Positions 20,752-33,214 of a stretch of DNA of 64,000 nt are shown here, in pieces; within the stretch, counting starts at the first letter, position 1, and the number at the start of each line of letters is the position of its first letter. The notes beneath the pieces are model-generated. The model did not search any database. It was not told the DNA's origin and saw only the letters and a program-made list of their open reading frames with translations. Origin of the DNA: Mytilus edulis (lineage: Eukaryota; Mollusca; Bivalvia; Mytilida; Mytilidae); NCBI RefSeq assembly GCF_963676685.1, contig NC_092346.1, positions 28,781,133 through 28,845,132 on the forward strand, in the 5' to 3' direction. The position numbers were made by a program, and so were the translations under genes.

Positions 20752-23700
20752 ATGGGTGTTACTACAAGCAAAAAAGGACAAAAACCTGTCCAGCCGACGC
20801 AACCTCCCTACAATGGTATTCCATGTGATTACGAATTCCTTAGAATAGACATTCCTTTTACTATTCAAATGAACTTATCATTCCTTAGTAACCCTAATAT
20901 GCAAATGGCTACATCAGATCCAAATGCATATATACCGCATCTTATACAGATGTATGACCTTGGGTATCGGCTTTTGTCCTTCAAGCTATCGCCGGGATCT
21001 ATTAAATCATCCGGATTTATGTCCATGACATCTACAACAACACGTCGTGCGCAGGCAATATTCCGAAAGAATGAACCAAAATTCCAACCAGATGAAAGAT
21101 TTTCGCTGCAAATAATCAAATCATCGATTGAATCTGGAACATTTCTTACTGGAGTTCATTCTATTTCCCAAGCATCGTCACAAACACAGACGCAAACTCA
21201 GCATTTGTATAAAATGATAAACGACTACGCATATAAAGGGTGTCGTCTGCGCTGTATAGAGATCACTGGATGTTACAGACCTCCACAAGATCTGAATATG
21301 TACGGTCCTCAGACTATGGGAGTAGGAAGTGGTATGGCATACGGACAGGGTCACTTGAATTCGAAGAGCAGGAGTGAGTACAATTAACTTATTGAATATC
21401 CTGTAATCATACGGGCCAATTACACCAGTTGTCCTTTTCACTTGAATGCCTATTCGAAGTAAAGGTCAGACGAGTTTATCCAATGTAATACGTATATACC
21501 AATATGCATACTTATAATAATATTTATAATATATAATAATAAAATAATTTGACCCACAAAAAATATTTCTTACAAAGATAAAACGATTATTTATATATTT
21601 TTTTTTAGATCTATTACATGAAATCAAACAGATCATATCCAACTATCGCGGTCATCACGTGACTTTAATTTAACGATTCAGTTGTTTATGATTAATGGCC
21701 GATCGTTTTATCAATGAAAATGAACTGACTACATAGATGAAGGCAACAGTAGTATACCGCTGTTCAAAAGTCATAAATCGATTGAGAGAAAACAAATCCG
21801 GGTTACAAACTAAAACCGAAGGAAACGCATCGACTATAAGAGGAAAATAACGAAACAACAGAAACGCTGAAGTGCAACAAAAACATACGACAATGCAACA
21901 TACATAGAAACGAACTATAAGATAACAACTGTCATATTCTAGACTTGGTACAGGACATTTTAAGAAAAAATGGTGGGTTGAACCTGGTTTTGTGGCTAAC
22001 AAACCTCGCGCTTTATGGCAGTGTTAAATATGCCGCTAAAATGACATTACATGACAAAAATACAATACAAATAAATGCAAGAATACTCAGGACAGAAAAA
22101 TACATAAGTAAATAATATAATAATACATTTAGACATGTTAACCACAGAATAACAACGAATACCTAAAATAAATTTAGGACAGTACACAAACACAGCATAA
22201 TAGATTTACGAACTCTGTGTCACACGAAGTATCAACGCCACAAAAAGTGACGTCACGGCTAAATTTCTAAAAATTGAATATAAATCGAGATTAGGTGTGT
22301 AATTATGTTATTTGATGTATTTTATAACAATTACAAGAATATCGATATAGAATTGTGTTAGTAATTGTGCAACTAACTGCACTATCGAACTATATCGGCC
22401 TTTCTTCCAAATCAAACTGATTAAACGATCATAACTTTTTTATATTGTGATTGTGTATTTTTCCTTCCTCCGCGTTATAAAGATTTTGTTATTTACAACT
22501 AAATATGTTCTAAATTTCAGTTTTGAAATATGATTCCTTGCTTCAAATTAAGTTTGAAAATCGAGGTGCCATTACACAGCTTTCGTTATCTTTTTCGTTA
22601 ACACTCGATAGAATTGCAAAGGGACCTTCTTATAGAATCAATTTTCTCAACTTTTTTAATGTATAAAGAATACCTAAACCCCTTAAAAAGTCGACAATAC
22701 ATTTAATTTAAAGAAATCGAAAACCAAATCAGTTTAAGTTACAGACTTTTTTGCTTCAAAATTTGATTGAAAAGTTCAGGTGTAATAACACCAAATCATA
22801 GTACGTCATATCCGGTTTCATACGAAAAAGCGGTCCTATTAAAAAGCGGGTGAAGAAAAAGCGCCCGGAGAAAAGAAAAAACGCCCGGGGAAGAAAAAAC
22901 AGCGCCCGGGGAAAAGAAAAGGCGCCCGGGAGAATTAGATAATAAATATGTATGATAACACTAAATGTTTTCCTACATATTCTAGAGGTGGCGTAAATCA
23001 TATGTGGATACTAAAATATTCAAAAGATCTTTTAGAGTACATACAATCTAAGTCTCTTTCATCTTGCAATAGTATTAAAACATTTGAATTTTCTACACTT
23101 TACCATGTTTACACAAGTATTCGACAATCCAAACTAAAAAACAAATTGAAAGAGTTGGTCCTGCTTTGTTTCATAAAAAAGAATGGCCAAAAGTATCTTG
23201 TCTTAAGGAGGGGAATCTTACTTTGTAAAAAAATCACTCTGATTCTAACAACAAATTTTCTGAAACTGACATTATCAAGATACTTGATTTCTTGATTGAA
23301 AATATTTTTGTTACGTTTGGAGGACGTGTTTTTCAACAAACAATCGGCATTCCCATGGGAACAAACTGTACCCCTCTTCTTGCCGACTTGTTCCTTCATT
23401 CATATAAGGCTGACTTCATACAGGAACTTCTTAGGAAGAAAGAAAAGAAGTTAACAGTATCCGTTTACTTTACTTTCCGCTTTATAGATGATGTTCTTAC
23501 ACTTAATAATTCAAAAGTTAGTGACTATGTTGAACGAATCTATCCCATCGAACTTGAGATAAAGGATACAATACAGTTAAGTCTGCCTCATATCTTGACT
23601 TACATCTAGAAATTGACAATGAGGGTCAGTTGAAAACAAAACTTTACGACAAAAGAGATGATTTCAGCTTCCCAATTGTGAACTTTCTATTTCTATGTAG

Positions 23701-26700
23701 CAACATTCCAGCAGCGGAGTATATATCTCCTAGTTGATACGATATTCCAGGGCTTGTATTTCCTATCATGATTACCTTGATAGAGGGTTGCTGCTTACAA
23801 GGAACCTAAAGTGCTTAGCAACTACCCTTTTTTGATAAAAAAAAGTACCTAGAAACCATACATGGTTTGATTCAGGACTTTATTAACTATTACATAGACC
23901 TTACCTAAAAGGTCAAGGGGGGATGTCATCACATACGTTTTAATAAACCAAGAATTCCATGTGGTGAATCTGAAATCATCCCTTCGTAAGTTTTACGGAC
24001 GCCATCACGAGTTGTCGACCGTTATGGAAAATTCGTTTCACAGATGATAACGGATATGTTCCTAATATCGTAACTACAATCCCTTACCCTTTTCCCGAAT
24101 GTGTCCTACCGAATAAGACTATTACTGGGTTTGTAATAACATGAGCAACACGACGGGTGACACATGTGGAGCAGGATATGCTTACCCTTCCGGATCATCT
24201 GAGATCACCCCCAGTTTTTGGTAGTGTTCGTGTTACTCAGTCTTTAGTTTTCTATGTTGTGTTTTTTTGTACTACTGTTTGTCTATTGGTCTTTTTCTTT
24301 TTTAACCATGGTATTGTCTGTTTATTTTCGACATATGAGTTTGAATGTCTCTCTGGTATCTTTCGCTCCTCTTTTACTAAAGATTGTGTCGAGGAAAAAA
24401 GGGGAGAAACATTGATTGGTTTACTTCCGGTGATGATTATTATCTTATATGCAATGAAATGTTATGTTAAATTTTCAATGTAGTACTGTGCAGAATAAAA
24501 CTTTACTCATGCCAAGTATTTCTTTATTTGAAACAAAGATAAATTCTGGACATTTTTTGAAAAGTGCCAATTTAACAAAGACTAATAGGGGAAAATCAAT
24601 GGTAGTATTACTCCTTCACATTTTGGCATTCGATTGCAATATTTTAAAAATGGTGGCCGCTGTGGGGAGGGAGTAAACAACGACAGAACGGGACTATGTA
24701 TTCATTTAGTTATCAATTTTTAAATTATATTAAAAACATTTTAAGTGTGTCTTATTTTTTTTGAGAATTTACTTATTCCACCTTCATTTTTGTATATAAT
24801 TTATTATCACGCGGGTAACCAGTTAATTATACATAATCCTAATTAAACCAGTAACATGCAGAGTTACCTTGACATAATTATGACTGGAATAGTTGCATAT
24901 GCTAGAAAAATCATCATTATAGGTTGCATTTCTGTAAATATCGACAATGCAATTTCCCTTAGGAACCCTTTTACGGCTAAAACTGTACCACTTTTACTAT
25001 GAAGTTTTGAAAAAAATTATATCCTAGAATGAAAAGTTCATATGCACTACTATTTTTTTCAAAGGTCAAAATATAGGGCTGTGCGGCATATTTTCAACGT
25101 TTATATGCCCCGAACTTCTAGGAATTTAAACTTACACTAAAATTTTGTACTACCCCTACCTTGACTTTAGGTTTTCCACAGATTTCAATTTGACCGCTAT
25201 GCATATGTATATTTACTGGTAACATTCCCAAGTTATGTCTCTACGAGATGAAACATAGAGATCCTATCTGGGAACCAGTACGTAAACAAAATTAATTATC
25301 TATTAATATTATATATCTCCCCAAAAGAGGCGTTGTTTGTGAAACAGCTGTATTTACAAAGTGCAACCTATAGGATTGTACGCGCTTTTCTGAGTATTTA
25401 TGTTTATATCGGGTCATTTAACCATCGGAATTCTTCGGAGATCATCTCGACGGTTAAGTTGATGGAATATAATCTTAAATATACACGAAATGCTAATACA
25501 TTATAGCGAGTCCATGCATTGTTAATTGTTTCTTTTCGACTTTTTGTCTCGCCTGTGACGAAAGTCACGGAAGGCGAGACATAGGTATTGCTTTTCCGTT
25601 GACGACGTCGTCGTAGTCTTTGGTGTCAACAATTGTTAAGATTTCTGCTTAAGTTAGTTTAATAAGAGCTACTTGTGATAGATCAATGCTATTTTGTATG
25701 AAGTTTCAATAATATCAGTACATATCACTATTGTAAGGCACTGCCCCCCCCCCCCCCCCTAGATAATGGTCCAGTGACTCTCAGTTGATTTGCAATTTTC
25801 AATGTTAAGTTGTTTCAATGATCTATAAAGTTGCATTACTATAAGTACATATCAGTTTGACGACTATATCGACTCCCTGTATCCGTAGGTCATGGTTCAG
25901 TTACTTTGAATTAATTAGTAAATAATACTGCACACCATAGGAGACTACGTTTTAGTCGCTTTTATTGATTAACTATATTTGGAATAATTGTAAAGGGAAC
26001 ATGTCAGTTTTCATCTAACCTTGACTTCATTTTCATGATTCATTGGTCAGTGTCAACTTTTTGTGTGTTGGTCTGTTTTTTAAGTACTACTAGCAATAGG
26101 TCAACTATATTTGGTCTAAGGAATGATTGACAATTTGTGAGGTGTACATGTTTGTCTGGCAGGTATAATATGACCGTAACTCCATTTTCATGGTTAATTG
26201 GTCATGTTAAATTTTTATTTTTTGGTTTGTTTTTCAATTACCAAAAGCAATGAATAGATAGGCCCTTTTTATTTATTGTAAGATGTACATCACTGTTTGA
26301 CAGGATTAATCTGTCCTTGACCTCATTGTGATGGTTTAATGTTAAGTTTATGTCATACTCGTAGTAACTGAACTTTTATCGTAAAGACTTTCAACATAAT
26401 ATCAATTGTCAGTAAAGTAGGCGAGACCTTTTAGAGTGTGCACTCTTGTTTTTATTTTGGTGTACTAACAATGAATTTATCCACAATCCTTTATATTATA
26501 AAACGGCGATTTGATTTAAGGTAGCACTACAGTCAGAATTTTCTGACTCCAACCAACAGTCTTTAAAGATTAATTACTCAAAAACTACTCAATGGATTTT
26601 AAAAATCATTAACTCATTTTAAAGCTGAAATATTACTCTTTCTTAATCTATAGCTAAATTAATTTTTTGTATAATTAATCTCAAAATATGGCTAATTAAT

Positions 26701-29700
26701 TGACAAAAAAGTGGTCATCAAACTTGGATGAAAATGACACATTCAGGTCAAATGGTAGTAAAAAATTGATTTCATCCCTTTAATCAACCATTCACAATAA
26801 ACAAAACCGTGTCTCAGATTTTTGATACATGCCTCCAGTAAGAAGATATATTGATTTTACTGCTGGGTGCCAACCCTCATTTCACCTTTCATCTTACAAG
26901 ACCCATAAATTCATTTAGAAACAAATTATTCAAAAACTAGGACACGGTATTGTAGAAAATACTCCCTTTAATCACATATATCAAGGTCAAGCCAAAGGGG
27001 GTACCAATGAAGTTTCTACTTTCATTTTTTGCTAACAATTCTCATGAAAAATTGTTCTGAGAAATCACCTAAAAACTGAATTTCCCCCTTTGAACCCCTA
27101 CAAATGCAACATTAATACAAAAATTCCACAGGAAACACCACAGGAGTGTTCTGACACCATTATTACATCAATAGAACCACACAGTTTGTGTCTTTGATGC
27201 TTTTATACTGTAAATTTTGCATTATTAGTGCATTGTCTAACACTAACTTAGCATTTGGCGGGAGTTTGACGTCACAGATTTGATCAACATCTGTAATGTA
27301 GTAATTAAATATAGACAAAGCTCCGCCTCTAACCAGATAGTCTAAGATAAGGGAATAACAGGATTGACCAGCTGCATATAATCATTATTTACCATCATTA
27401 TTCTAGCTATAAAGAATAATTTTCATGTGTATTTCAAAAAGAAATATACTATGAAATTAGCTAGAACATTATAATTATGCAATAAAAGACATGTTCATAA
27501 AAAGATCAAGACCATCCCCTTCCTGAAAATAGACTGTCTCACATGATTTTTTTAGTTTTAAGGAATTGAAAAAGTTCTCATATTAAAACTTAAAATTTAT
27601 GAATATGCCTAAAACTCCAAACAGAAGACATGCTCATCATTTAAATTTAGAAGAGCAGAGAGAACAATTTATGCAGGCAGTAAGAAATGTTGGGTAAGTT
27701 ACTTTAATCATAATTTATTTATTTTTTGGTTAAAAAAAATTATTAATAAGTAAAATAGTTTAAATTACATGCAAGACATGTGAGCCAAAATTGTAATGAT
27801 GGTAGTAATAATAATTTTCATTTATTGTTGATTAATTTAAATTGATTTTGATATAAAATAAAAAGTAACTAAATAAAAATGTTTATAAATATGTTTCTTA
27901 GATATGATGGGGAAATGTTTGCGACACTGCTTCAAGAGGAAGTTCACTCTCAAAGGAGAAGAAACAGGGGAGACAGAAAGTTAAGATGGGTTACATACTG
28001 TCATTGGGCTTATGCTTTGAAGGTAAGATACTGTTACGTAAAAAAAAATTATCAAGTAATTTACAGAATGAGAAGTTTGTCTGATCCGTCTATCTAAAGT
28101 CTTTCTTTGGCTATTCAGCATTGTTAGAATTGTAATGCCAAGAGCAGTTAAATCATTATTGGAAAAGAAGGGAAGGGGGAGGAGGGGAGGTCATGTTGTT
28201 TGTATGTCCCTTGGACTAAGTAAATTAAATATTATTGTGCTTCGTTTTGCTAATTGTTTTATTCCTTCTTTGCGTATTCCTGGCTTGTGTTGTTTATTTG
28301 TTTACTTGCATACTATTTTGTTTCTTCGATCTTATGTAACATTTCAATTAATTCATATAATATGTTTGTTATACAACAGGATTCTGAAATTGGACCAGAC
28401 GATGCACAGTATGCATGGCCAAAGGAGGTGCTGAACTATCTTCGTTCTCTAGCACCAATAGACATCAAAGGAGAGATAAAAAAGGTGAGATGATAAACTG
28501 ATAAGTGACAAAAATGTAGATCATGAATGGATACAATCCTCTCTACATACTATCAAAATATTATTAGTTGGAAATTAAGACATGTTTACCCTATCCACAG
28601 CTGACATTGACATTTATCATTTATATCAGAGTAAATCTAATATGTTAACAAAAATATGTACAACATTTGTGATTATAATTTAAAAATGACCCCCCCCCCC
28701 CCCCCACCTCTTTTCAAATTTGTTATGAACATTTTGATGAATGCAATCACATTTTTAAAGTTGTTCAAAGTTAAAAATAAAAGATTAACAAATGAATGAA
28801 CAAATTTATTTGGTTAAAAAGTAATTATTATTTTTTTTTTGTAGGATGCATTTCCTGTGACAATGGAAATCTTCTGTAGTATAGTGGCTGAGAAGAAATA
28901 TTCAGTTATTAAAATAAATTGATATTGATACAAAATAACACAAGTGTTACTTATTCATGTTTGCAAAGGGAAAGACATATTTCTTATCATATTTGAAAAT
29001 CTTTACATTATTGAATTTGATTTATTTGACAAGTTTGTTTTTTGTGGCCTTTCATGGGTTTTCCACATGTTTTACATTTAGGTTGTCTCTTCCCCTTTTC
29101 ACTTGGATTGTCTGAAGTACTAGATTTATAATACTTGTCTTTAGCATAGCTGTCATCATATTGGAGTGTATCTTGGTGTTGTGCTTCCATAGCTTTCAAT
29201 TGTTTTCTCCGTTTCTTTCCCTTCTCACTTGTTTTGTACAAAGAATGTCGAATTCTGGTAGAATCAATGTTAGTCCACAACCGCTTATTATTGTCACCTA
29301 CACTGATATTTGCCTTTTCAAAAAGTTTAGTGTTAAAATTTGCCATACCACTGTTGAAATGTCCCACGGCTAGTGCTGTACCAAGCTGAATTTCTCCTGC
29401 ACTATGATATTCTCCTTTTGGCAAATAGCTCCATGTAACATGATGAAGTGATTCGTTTTGATTTTGAGTCAAACATTTCTCAGCGCCGGTAAGCAGTTTT
29501 TCATCAGACAGTTTTTCGAAAACTGGTTTTAGTATTTGGACTACAACTTCAGATAATGGATTTTTTAGGGGTCGGTAGGTTGATGATCCACAGTCTTTGT
29601 CAACTTGCCATTTACACCAAGAAGTATTCCCTTCAGGACAAAAGTGATGCATAGGCTTTTCTGCTGTGCTGGCATAATGAAATAATATGGCCTTTACATT

Positions 29701-32700
29701 TTGTCTCATTGCATTGACATTACCCTTGTTGTTTCTGATTGCCATCCCGTAAAAGGTTTGGAAACTGTTCATTAATTTGTTTGTAAGTCGACCTTTGCCT
29801 GTAAGTTGCTTTCCATCTTCAAGTTTTCTTCCTGAAACATTAAAATTTGAATAAATTGTCATTACTAAATAAATGATTTTAGGAAAATGTATGAGTCTGT
29901 GACTTCTTGATCTAAACATGTTGCATATTAACAATTGAAATGTACAGTACATATTTAAATTTAATCCATAATGCAATGAATTGACTAAAAATTGAATGAA
30001 TATAATATTCAAAACTTTAGTTAATTATATTTATTCAGAACAAGAGCAATTTATAAGTCTATCAAAATATGCAAAAAACAAAAATAAAATGTGCACAATG
30101 ATGGCTACAAAAGTATATTAGTGTATACTTTTCCTTTGCACAATATAGCAATCATTTAAACCAAAAAATGAATGAAATAGGTTGACAATATGATACTTGC
30201 ATTTATGATTCGTTATCAGTTATCAATTATCTGGTCAGTTAGGTTTTGTTTGTTCATGATGATAAGGGCTTAATTAGCATAGATGTTCATACAGTTCCCT
30301 ACTGTGATATACAAGATAGTTTATCTCTTTATAATTTGTCAAACTGAAATCATATACTTGCAACTTTAGATTTTGATGATTAAAAAGGGGGAGGGTAATA
30401 CAATGTACTGTACCGTAACTTTATACTGATCAACAAGGCGCCTGAGGTGTTTGCCCATTCGCCCTTGTATATGTCCAACACAGTCCTCTTTTGCAATGAT
30501 TATGTTAGGGCCATACGGTCTAGAATCTACTACATTTCCATAGGCTGAACTGTCACCATCACCGACATATGTTGTATATTGAAGACTGTGCTTTTCTTCT
30601 GAGCGACGGAAAAGTATTACAGCACCTTGTGCCTCCATTGTCTTAGCTGACCCATCATGATTCAATGTGCAATCTTTCTCATGTTCGACAAACCATTGCA
30701 AAAAATCCCTAGTATGAGTTTTTCCTTCTCTTTCCCATTTCTTACAAGCCTTGCATTCATTTGATAATGTCACATAATCTAACACCTTTCCTGTGTCAAC
30801 AGATATAACACTTACAAAGCCGAATCTAGAACTATATCCTACATGTGCCCATGATCCATCGACAGAAACGGAACATTTGCATGCTCCCTCTCCATCCCAA
30901 CCAGAATTTCTTTTCAATTGCTGAATTTCCTCCGCTGCTTCAGACAGATTTTCCTCTATTATTTCAGTAGCAATTTCTTTCCATGTCTCCGTATGCTTTT
31001 TGTAGGGTCCATAATTTACTGGACTTGGTAGATCAAGTATGGAACAAAATTTTAGAAGTGCATTTCTAGATTTTCCCATCATGCGCATTGCTAAAACTGA
31101 AAGACGGTTCACATTGTGTATTTTACTAAATTCAAAGTTTCCCTTTTCATCAGTATCAAACACTGTATTTGAATGACACTTATTACATCTAAATGCTAAT
31201 TTCAAGCAAAGTCCACTTTTGTTGATTTCACTCGCATCAATAACATTTAATTCACCAGTTTTACAAGTACTACAAATAGCAGCCTGGTTAATTTTTTTCT
31301 GCAAAACCTCCAACTGTATTAATGCACGACCAGTTACACTTACATCCTCTTGCTCGTCACTAGACATGTCAGAGTCAGAAATGTTTTCATTGTTGGAATT
31401 CACTTCCCATGTTATGTTCATTTCTTTGTCACTCTCATCATCATTATAATCATCATCATTATCACATGTATCAGCAGCAGCAGCAACAGAAGCAGCAGCA
31501 GCAATGTCTTCGACTTCAAATGACTGCTCAAAAGGTGATGTAAGTTTCAGAAAAGAAACACTACTATTTAGATTATTTTCTCTGGAATAAAGACTTGGTG
31601 GTGTCAGATTCAGAAGCATAATTTTCTTGGTTGTAGTAAGAACCTTTGTCAGAGGATTTTAAAGACACTTTTACACTCATATCCATAGTTTTTTTCTTTT
31701 TGGAAGATTTTTTCCTTTTATTTTTTTTCCTTTTCATATTTTTTTCCTTTTCTCCATTTACTTCCATATTATATAAATTACTTTTGTTGCAATAAATTAG
31801 ATAAGATCAAACTATTTATCTTGTGGTCAGGGATTAACAGCTGGACACTGGTATCAACAGATGATTGACATACAAGCTCCTCCCAAATGATCATATATTT
31901 AGATTAATTACCATGTGCTTTTATTTACATAAGTTAATTATCAATTTACTCCCTGTTGTGATATGATAATGACTTTGTGATTTTTACAAACTGTGCAGAA
32001 TGATATTTACTTAAAAATTATGTGATAAAAAAAATATCTTCAAAAAATCATTGTTAGACTGTAGTGCTACCTTAAATAGAGGTGCAATTGAACCATTGGA
32101 AATCGAGCTCGACAGAACAATTGTCAATCAATTAATATCGATCAATTTCATCGTAGGAACAGAGGCGAAAAGTACAATCACACTGTTGATCTGCAATCAT
32201 ACAATACACTTAATTAATTAAGTATACATATAATACAATGGTATCGGTATTTTTGAATTCGTTATGTAAAACTACAAGCATACTGGAAATTCTTGCAACA
32301 ACATTATTAAGAGACAAACAACAGTTTGCTGAAATCACTGTGGCATAACTTATTTTGAAAATAAAAAAGAGGCTGTCATTAGGATATAAAGATAACAATC
32401 TGAGGATAAACTTCAATGAAACTGAACAGGATATTGTGTTAAGTTTACGAAATATATATTCTTATTTAATGCTTTGGTAATTCAGATAACAGTTTATAGT
32501 GGAGTGTGGAGTAAACTGCTGTAGGAGTTTCGATAACGTTATTTCAATTTGGCATATTTTCTAATGAGATTATTCTTGTTGCTATTTTCAGTTTATGGCG
32601 TCGATTTATTCTTTGAAATACCACAACACCCTTCACCAGAATTGTACCAGTACCAAGCTGTCCCGCTGAAATTAACCGCGCAGTTAAATGTTAGCATGGG

Positions 32701-33214
32701 ATTCGGTGGGCCAAATCATACCTGGGGGTTACAATTAGACTGGCAAGGAGTAATGAATCATTATCTGGGAACAGGATGGCGTCTAATAGAAGTGTTTAAC
32801 GACATGTCATCTGATACCTCAACGGGTATGACTGGTTTTGGTTCAAGATCAACTACATCAAATTTAAACATAATCTTTATATTTGAGAAATCCCAGTCTC
32901 GTTTGAATGACAACACACCAATGTATGACGGTACCATGGTTGAATACGAAGCTCCTGGGTCAGTATCAGCTGGGATTAGCATGTCTACTATGGTGATAAA
33001 TACTAACTGGGACAATGTTATTGCAAATATGGGAATTCAAGGATGGGAATTAATAACCATACTCCAAACACCAGCGACAACAACTAAACTGCAGTTTATG
33101 GGAGTTTCAATGACAAGTTTGATGTGGATGTTTTTCCAACGGCAAATAGTATCAGCTTCTCTACCACCGTTGGAATTTGATCCTCCTTCTCCGATGTTTC
33201 CTGAAAAGCAATGA
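20752..33214 (+). CDS. Raftlin-like membrane-raft protein, copy A
   Basis: Two coding exons: 20752-21373 and 32592-33214, predicted 414 aa. The acceptor ttgttttcag ends one base before the ATG, so the start lies at the head of an internal exon. The donor A|GTGAGT at 21373/21374 leaves phase 1, and the acceptor tattttcag at 32591 supplies two bases, so the frames join exactly. The N-terminus MGVTTSKK fits N-myristoylation (Gly2, Ser6, Lys7-Lys8). Residues about 20-205 and 210-414 align by eye with the two conserved parts of vertebrate raftlin ('DYEFLRIDIPF', 'MYDLGYRLLSF', 'QAIFRKNE', then 'NIIFIFEKSQSRLN', 'GWELITILQTPA'). Vertebrate raftlins (about 500-580 aa) organise lipid rafts and aid receptor signalling and uptake; here the variable linker and tail are absent. 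The 11.2-kb intron is filled with mobile elements. Role in this animal is inferred. Confidence 0.85.
21700..22100 (-). repeat. 3' part of composite element (inverted)
   Basis: 'caacagtagtataccgctgt' through 'caaacctcgcgctttatggc' is the inverse of 3865-4290 and 57280-57710. 22100-22835 carries nothing I recognise. Confidence 0.6.
22838..22936. repeat. CCCGGG-centred minisatellite
   Basis: About five imperfect copies of 'gcgcccggggaaaagaaaa', length 17-22 bases, lie directly before the PLE fragment. The GC-rich palindromic core stands out in an AT-rich intron. Confidence 0.75.
22945..24450 (+). pseudogene. Penelope-like element reverse transcriptase, decayed
   Basis: Frames 22948-23240 and 23270-23609 carry 'GGVNHMWILKYSKDLLEY', 'GRVFQQTIGIPMGTNCTPLL' and 'TFRFIDDVLTLNN', that is the palm-domain motifs of a Penelope-like RT with F-IDD in place of Y-IDD. 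A frame change lies near 23240. After 23609 the homologous text continues in other frames ('LYDKRDDFS', then 'LRKFYGRHHEL' near 23976-24010). 24130-24400 matches the common 3' tail of these elements ('gtgttcgtgttactcagtct'). It lies in sense orientation in the raftlin A intron. Confidence 0.8.
24450..25542. other. Raftlin A intron, no recognised element
   Basis: AT-rich, only short chance frames. Nothing I can support. Confidence 0.5.
25543..26452 (+). repeat. Dispersed ~0.9-kb bivalve repeat
   Basis: Starts 'ttttgtctcgcctgtgacga', containing the hairpin 'gtctcgcc..ggcgagac' (25546-25581), and ends near 'ggcgagaccttttagagtgt' (26420-26440). A 14-base poly-C run lies near 25743-25759. I recognise it as a common molluscan repeat with no coding content. 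Confidence 0.65.
27599..28922 (+). CDS. Second transposon protein, 132 aa, four exons, unknown function
   Basis: Exons 27599-27693, 27902-28022, 28380-28484 and 28845-28922 join with donors GTAAGT, GTAAGA and GTGAGA and acceptors TTAG, CAACAG and TGTAG. The phases fit and the sum is 399 nt. The protein starts 'MNMPKTPNRRHAHHLNLEEQ', continues through a basic stretch 'SQRRRNRGDRKLRWVTYCHW', and ends 'FCSIVAEKKYSVIKIN'. The middle exon is acidic-to-neutral ('DSEIGPDDAQYAWPKEVLNY'). No catalytic motif or zinc finger is seen; the basic part could bind nucleic acid. Its place between the transposon ends, convergent with the transposase, suggests an accessory factor. This is inference. I do not recognise the family. 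Confidence 0.7.
29008..31619 (-). CDS. Kolobok/Mutator-like transposase
   Basis: Two coding exons: 31619-about 30409 and about 29827-29008. Donor CA|GTACAT with acceptor GGAAG|A gives one in-frame join; donor CA|GTATAA near 30425 is an alternative. Exon 1 has an acidic region, a CxxC...CxxC zinc-like motif ('CSTCKTG', 'RCNKCHS', residues about 117-150), then 'SVDGSWAHVGYSS' (first catalytic Asp, about residue 254), 'YVGDGDSS' (second Asp, about 353) and 'DCVGHIQGRMGKHLRRL' (C(2)H motif). Exon 2 has 'QNQNESLHHVTWSYLPKG' (likely catalytic Glu) and a C-terminal 'CKTCGKPMKGHKKQTC' zinc knuckle. An upstream lysine-rich frame (31767-31573) overlaps in another phase and may be the true N-terminus lost by a frameshift. 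All key residues look present. Confidence 0.85.
31573..31767 (-). pseudogene. Lysine-rich N-terminal frame of the transposase, out of phase
   Basis: Encodes a basic stretch ('KRKKNKRKKSSKKKKTMD') of the sort that often starts nuclear transposases. It overlaps the main frame by 47 bases in a different phase, and the main frame has a stop shortly upstream of its ATG. No convincing intron was found between them, so a single-base indel is the simplest explanation. Alternatively it is untranslated leader. Confidence 0.45.

Larger units (their letters stand above)
26520..32071. mobile_element. Kolobok-type DNA transposon, 5.55 kb
   Basis: Exact 15-bp terminal inverted repeats, GGTAGCACTACAGTC at 26520-26534 and its complement at 32057-32071, are flanked by TTAA at 26516-26519 and 32072-32075. 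TTAA duplications together with a DDE transposase bearing the C(2)H motif are the hallmarks of the Kolobok superfamily. Two convergent multi-exon genes sit inside, their stops 85 bases apart: transposase on minus, unknown 132-aa protein on plus. Intact ends and target duplications point to a fairly recent insertion. It sits in the raftlin A intron and is absent from the matching intron of raftlin B. Confidence 0.85.

Noticed and set aside
24157-24483. 108-residue frame with hydrophobic stretch
   Set aside because: It coincides with the non-coding 3' tail of Penelope-like elements seen repeatedly in this window.
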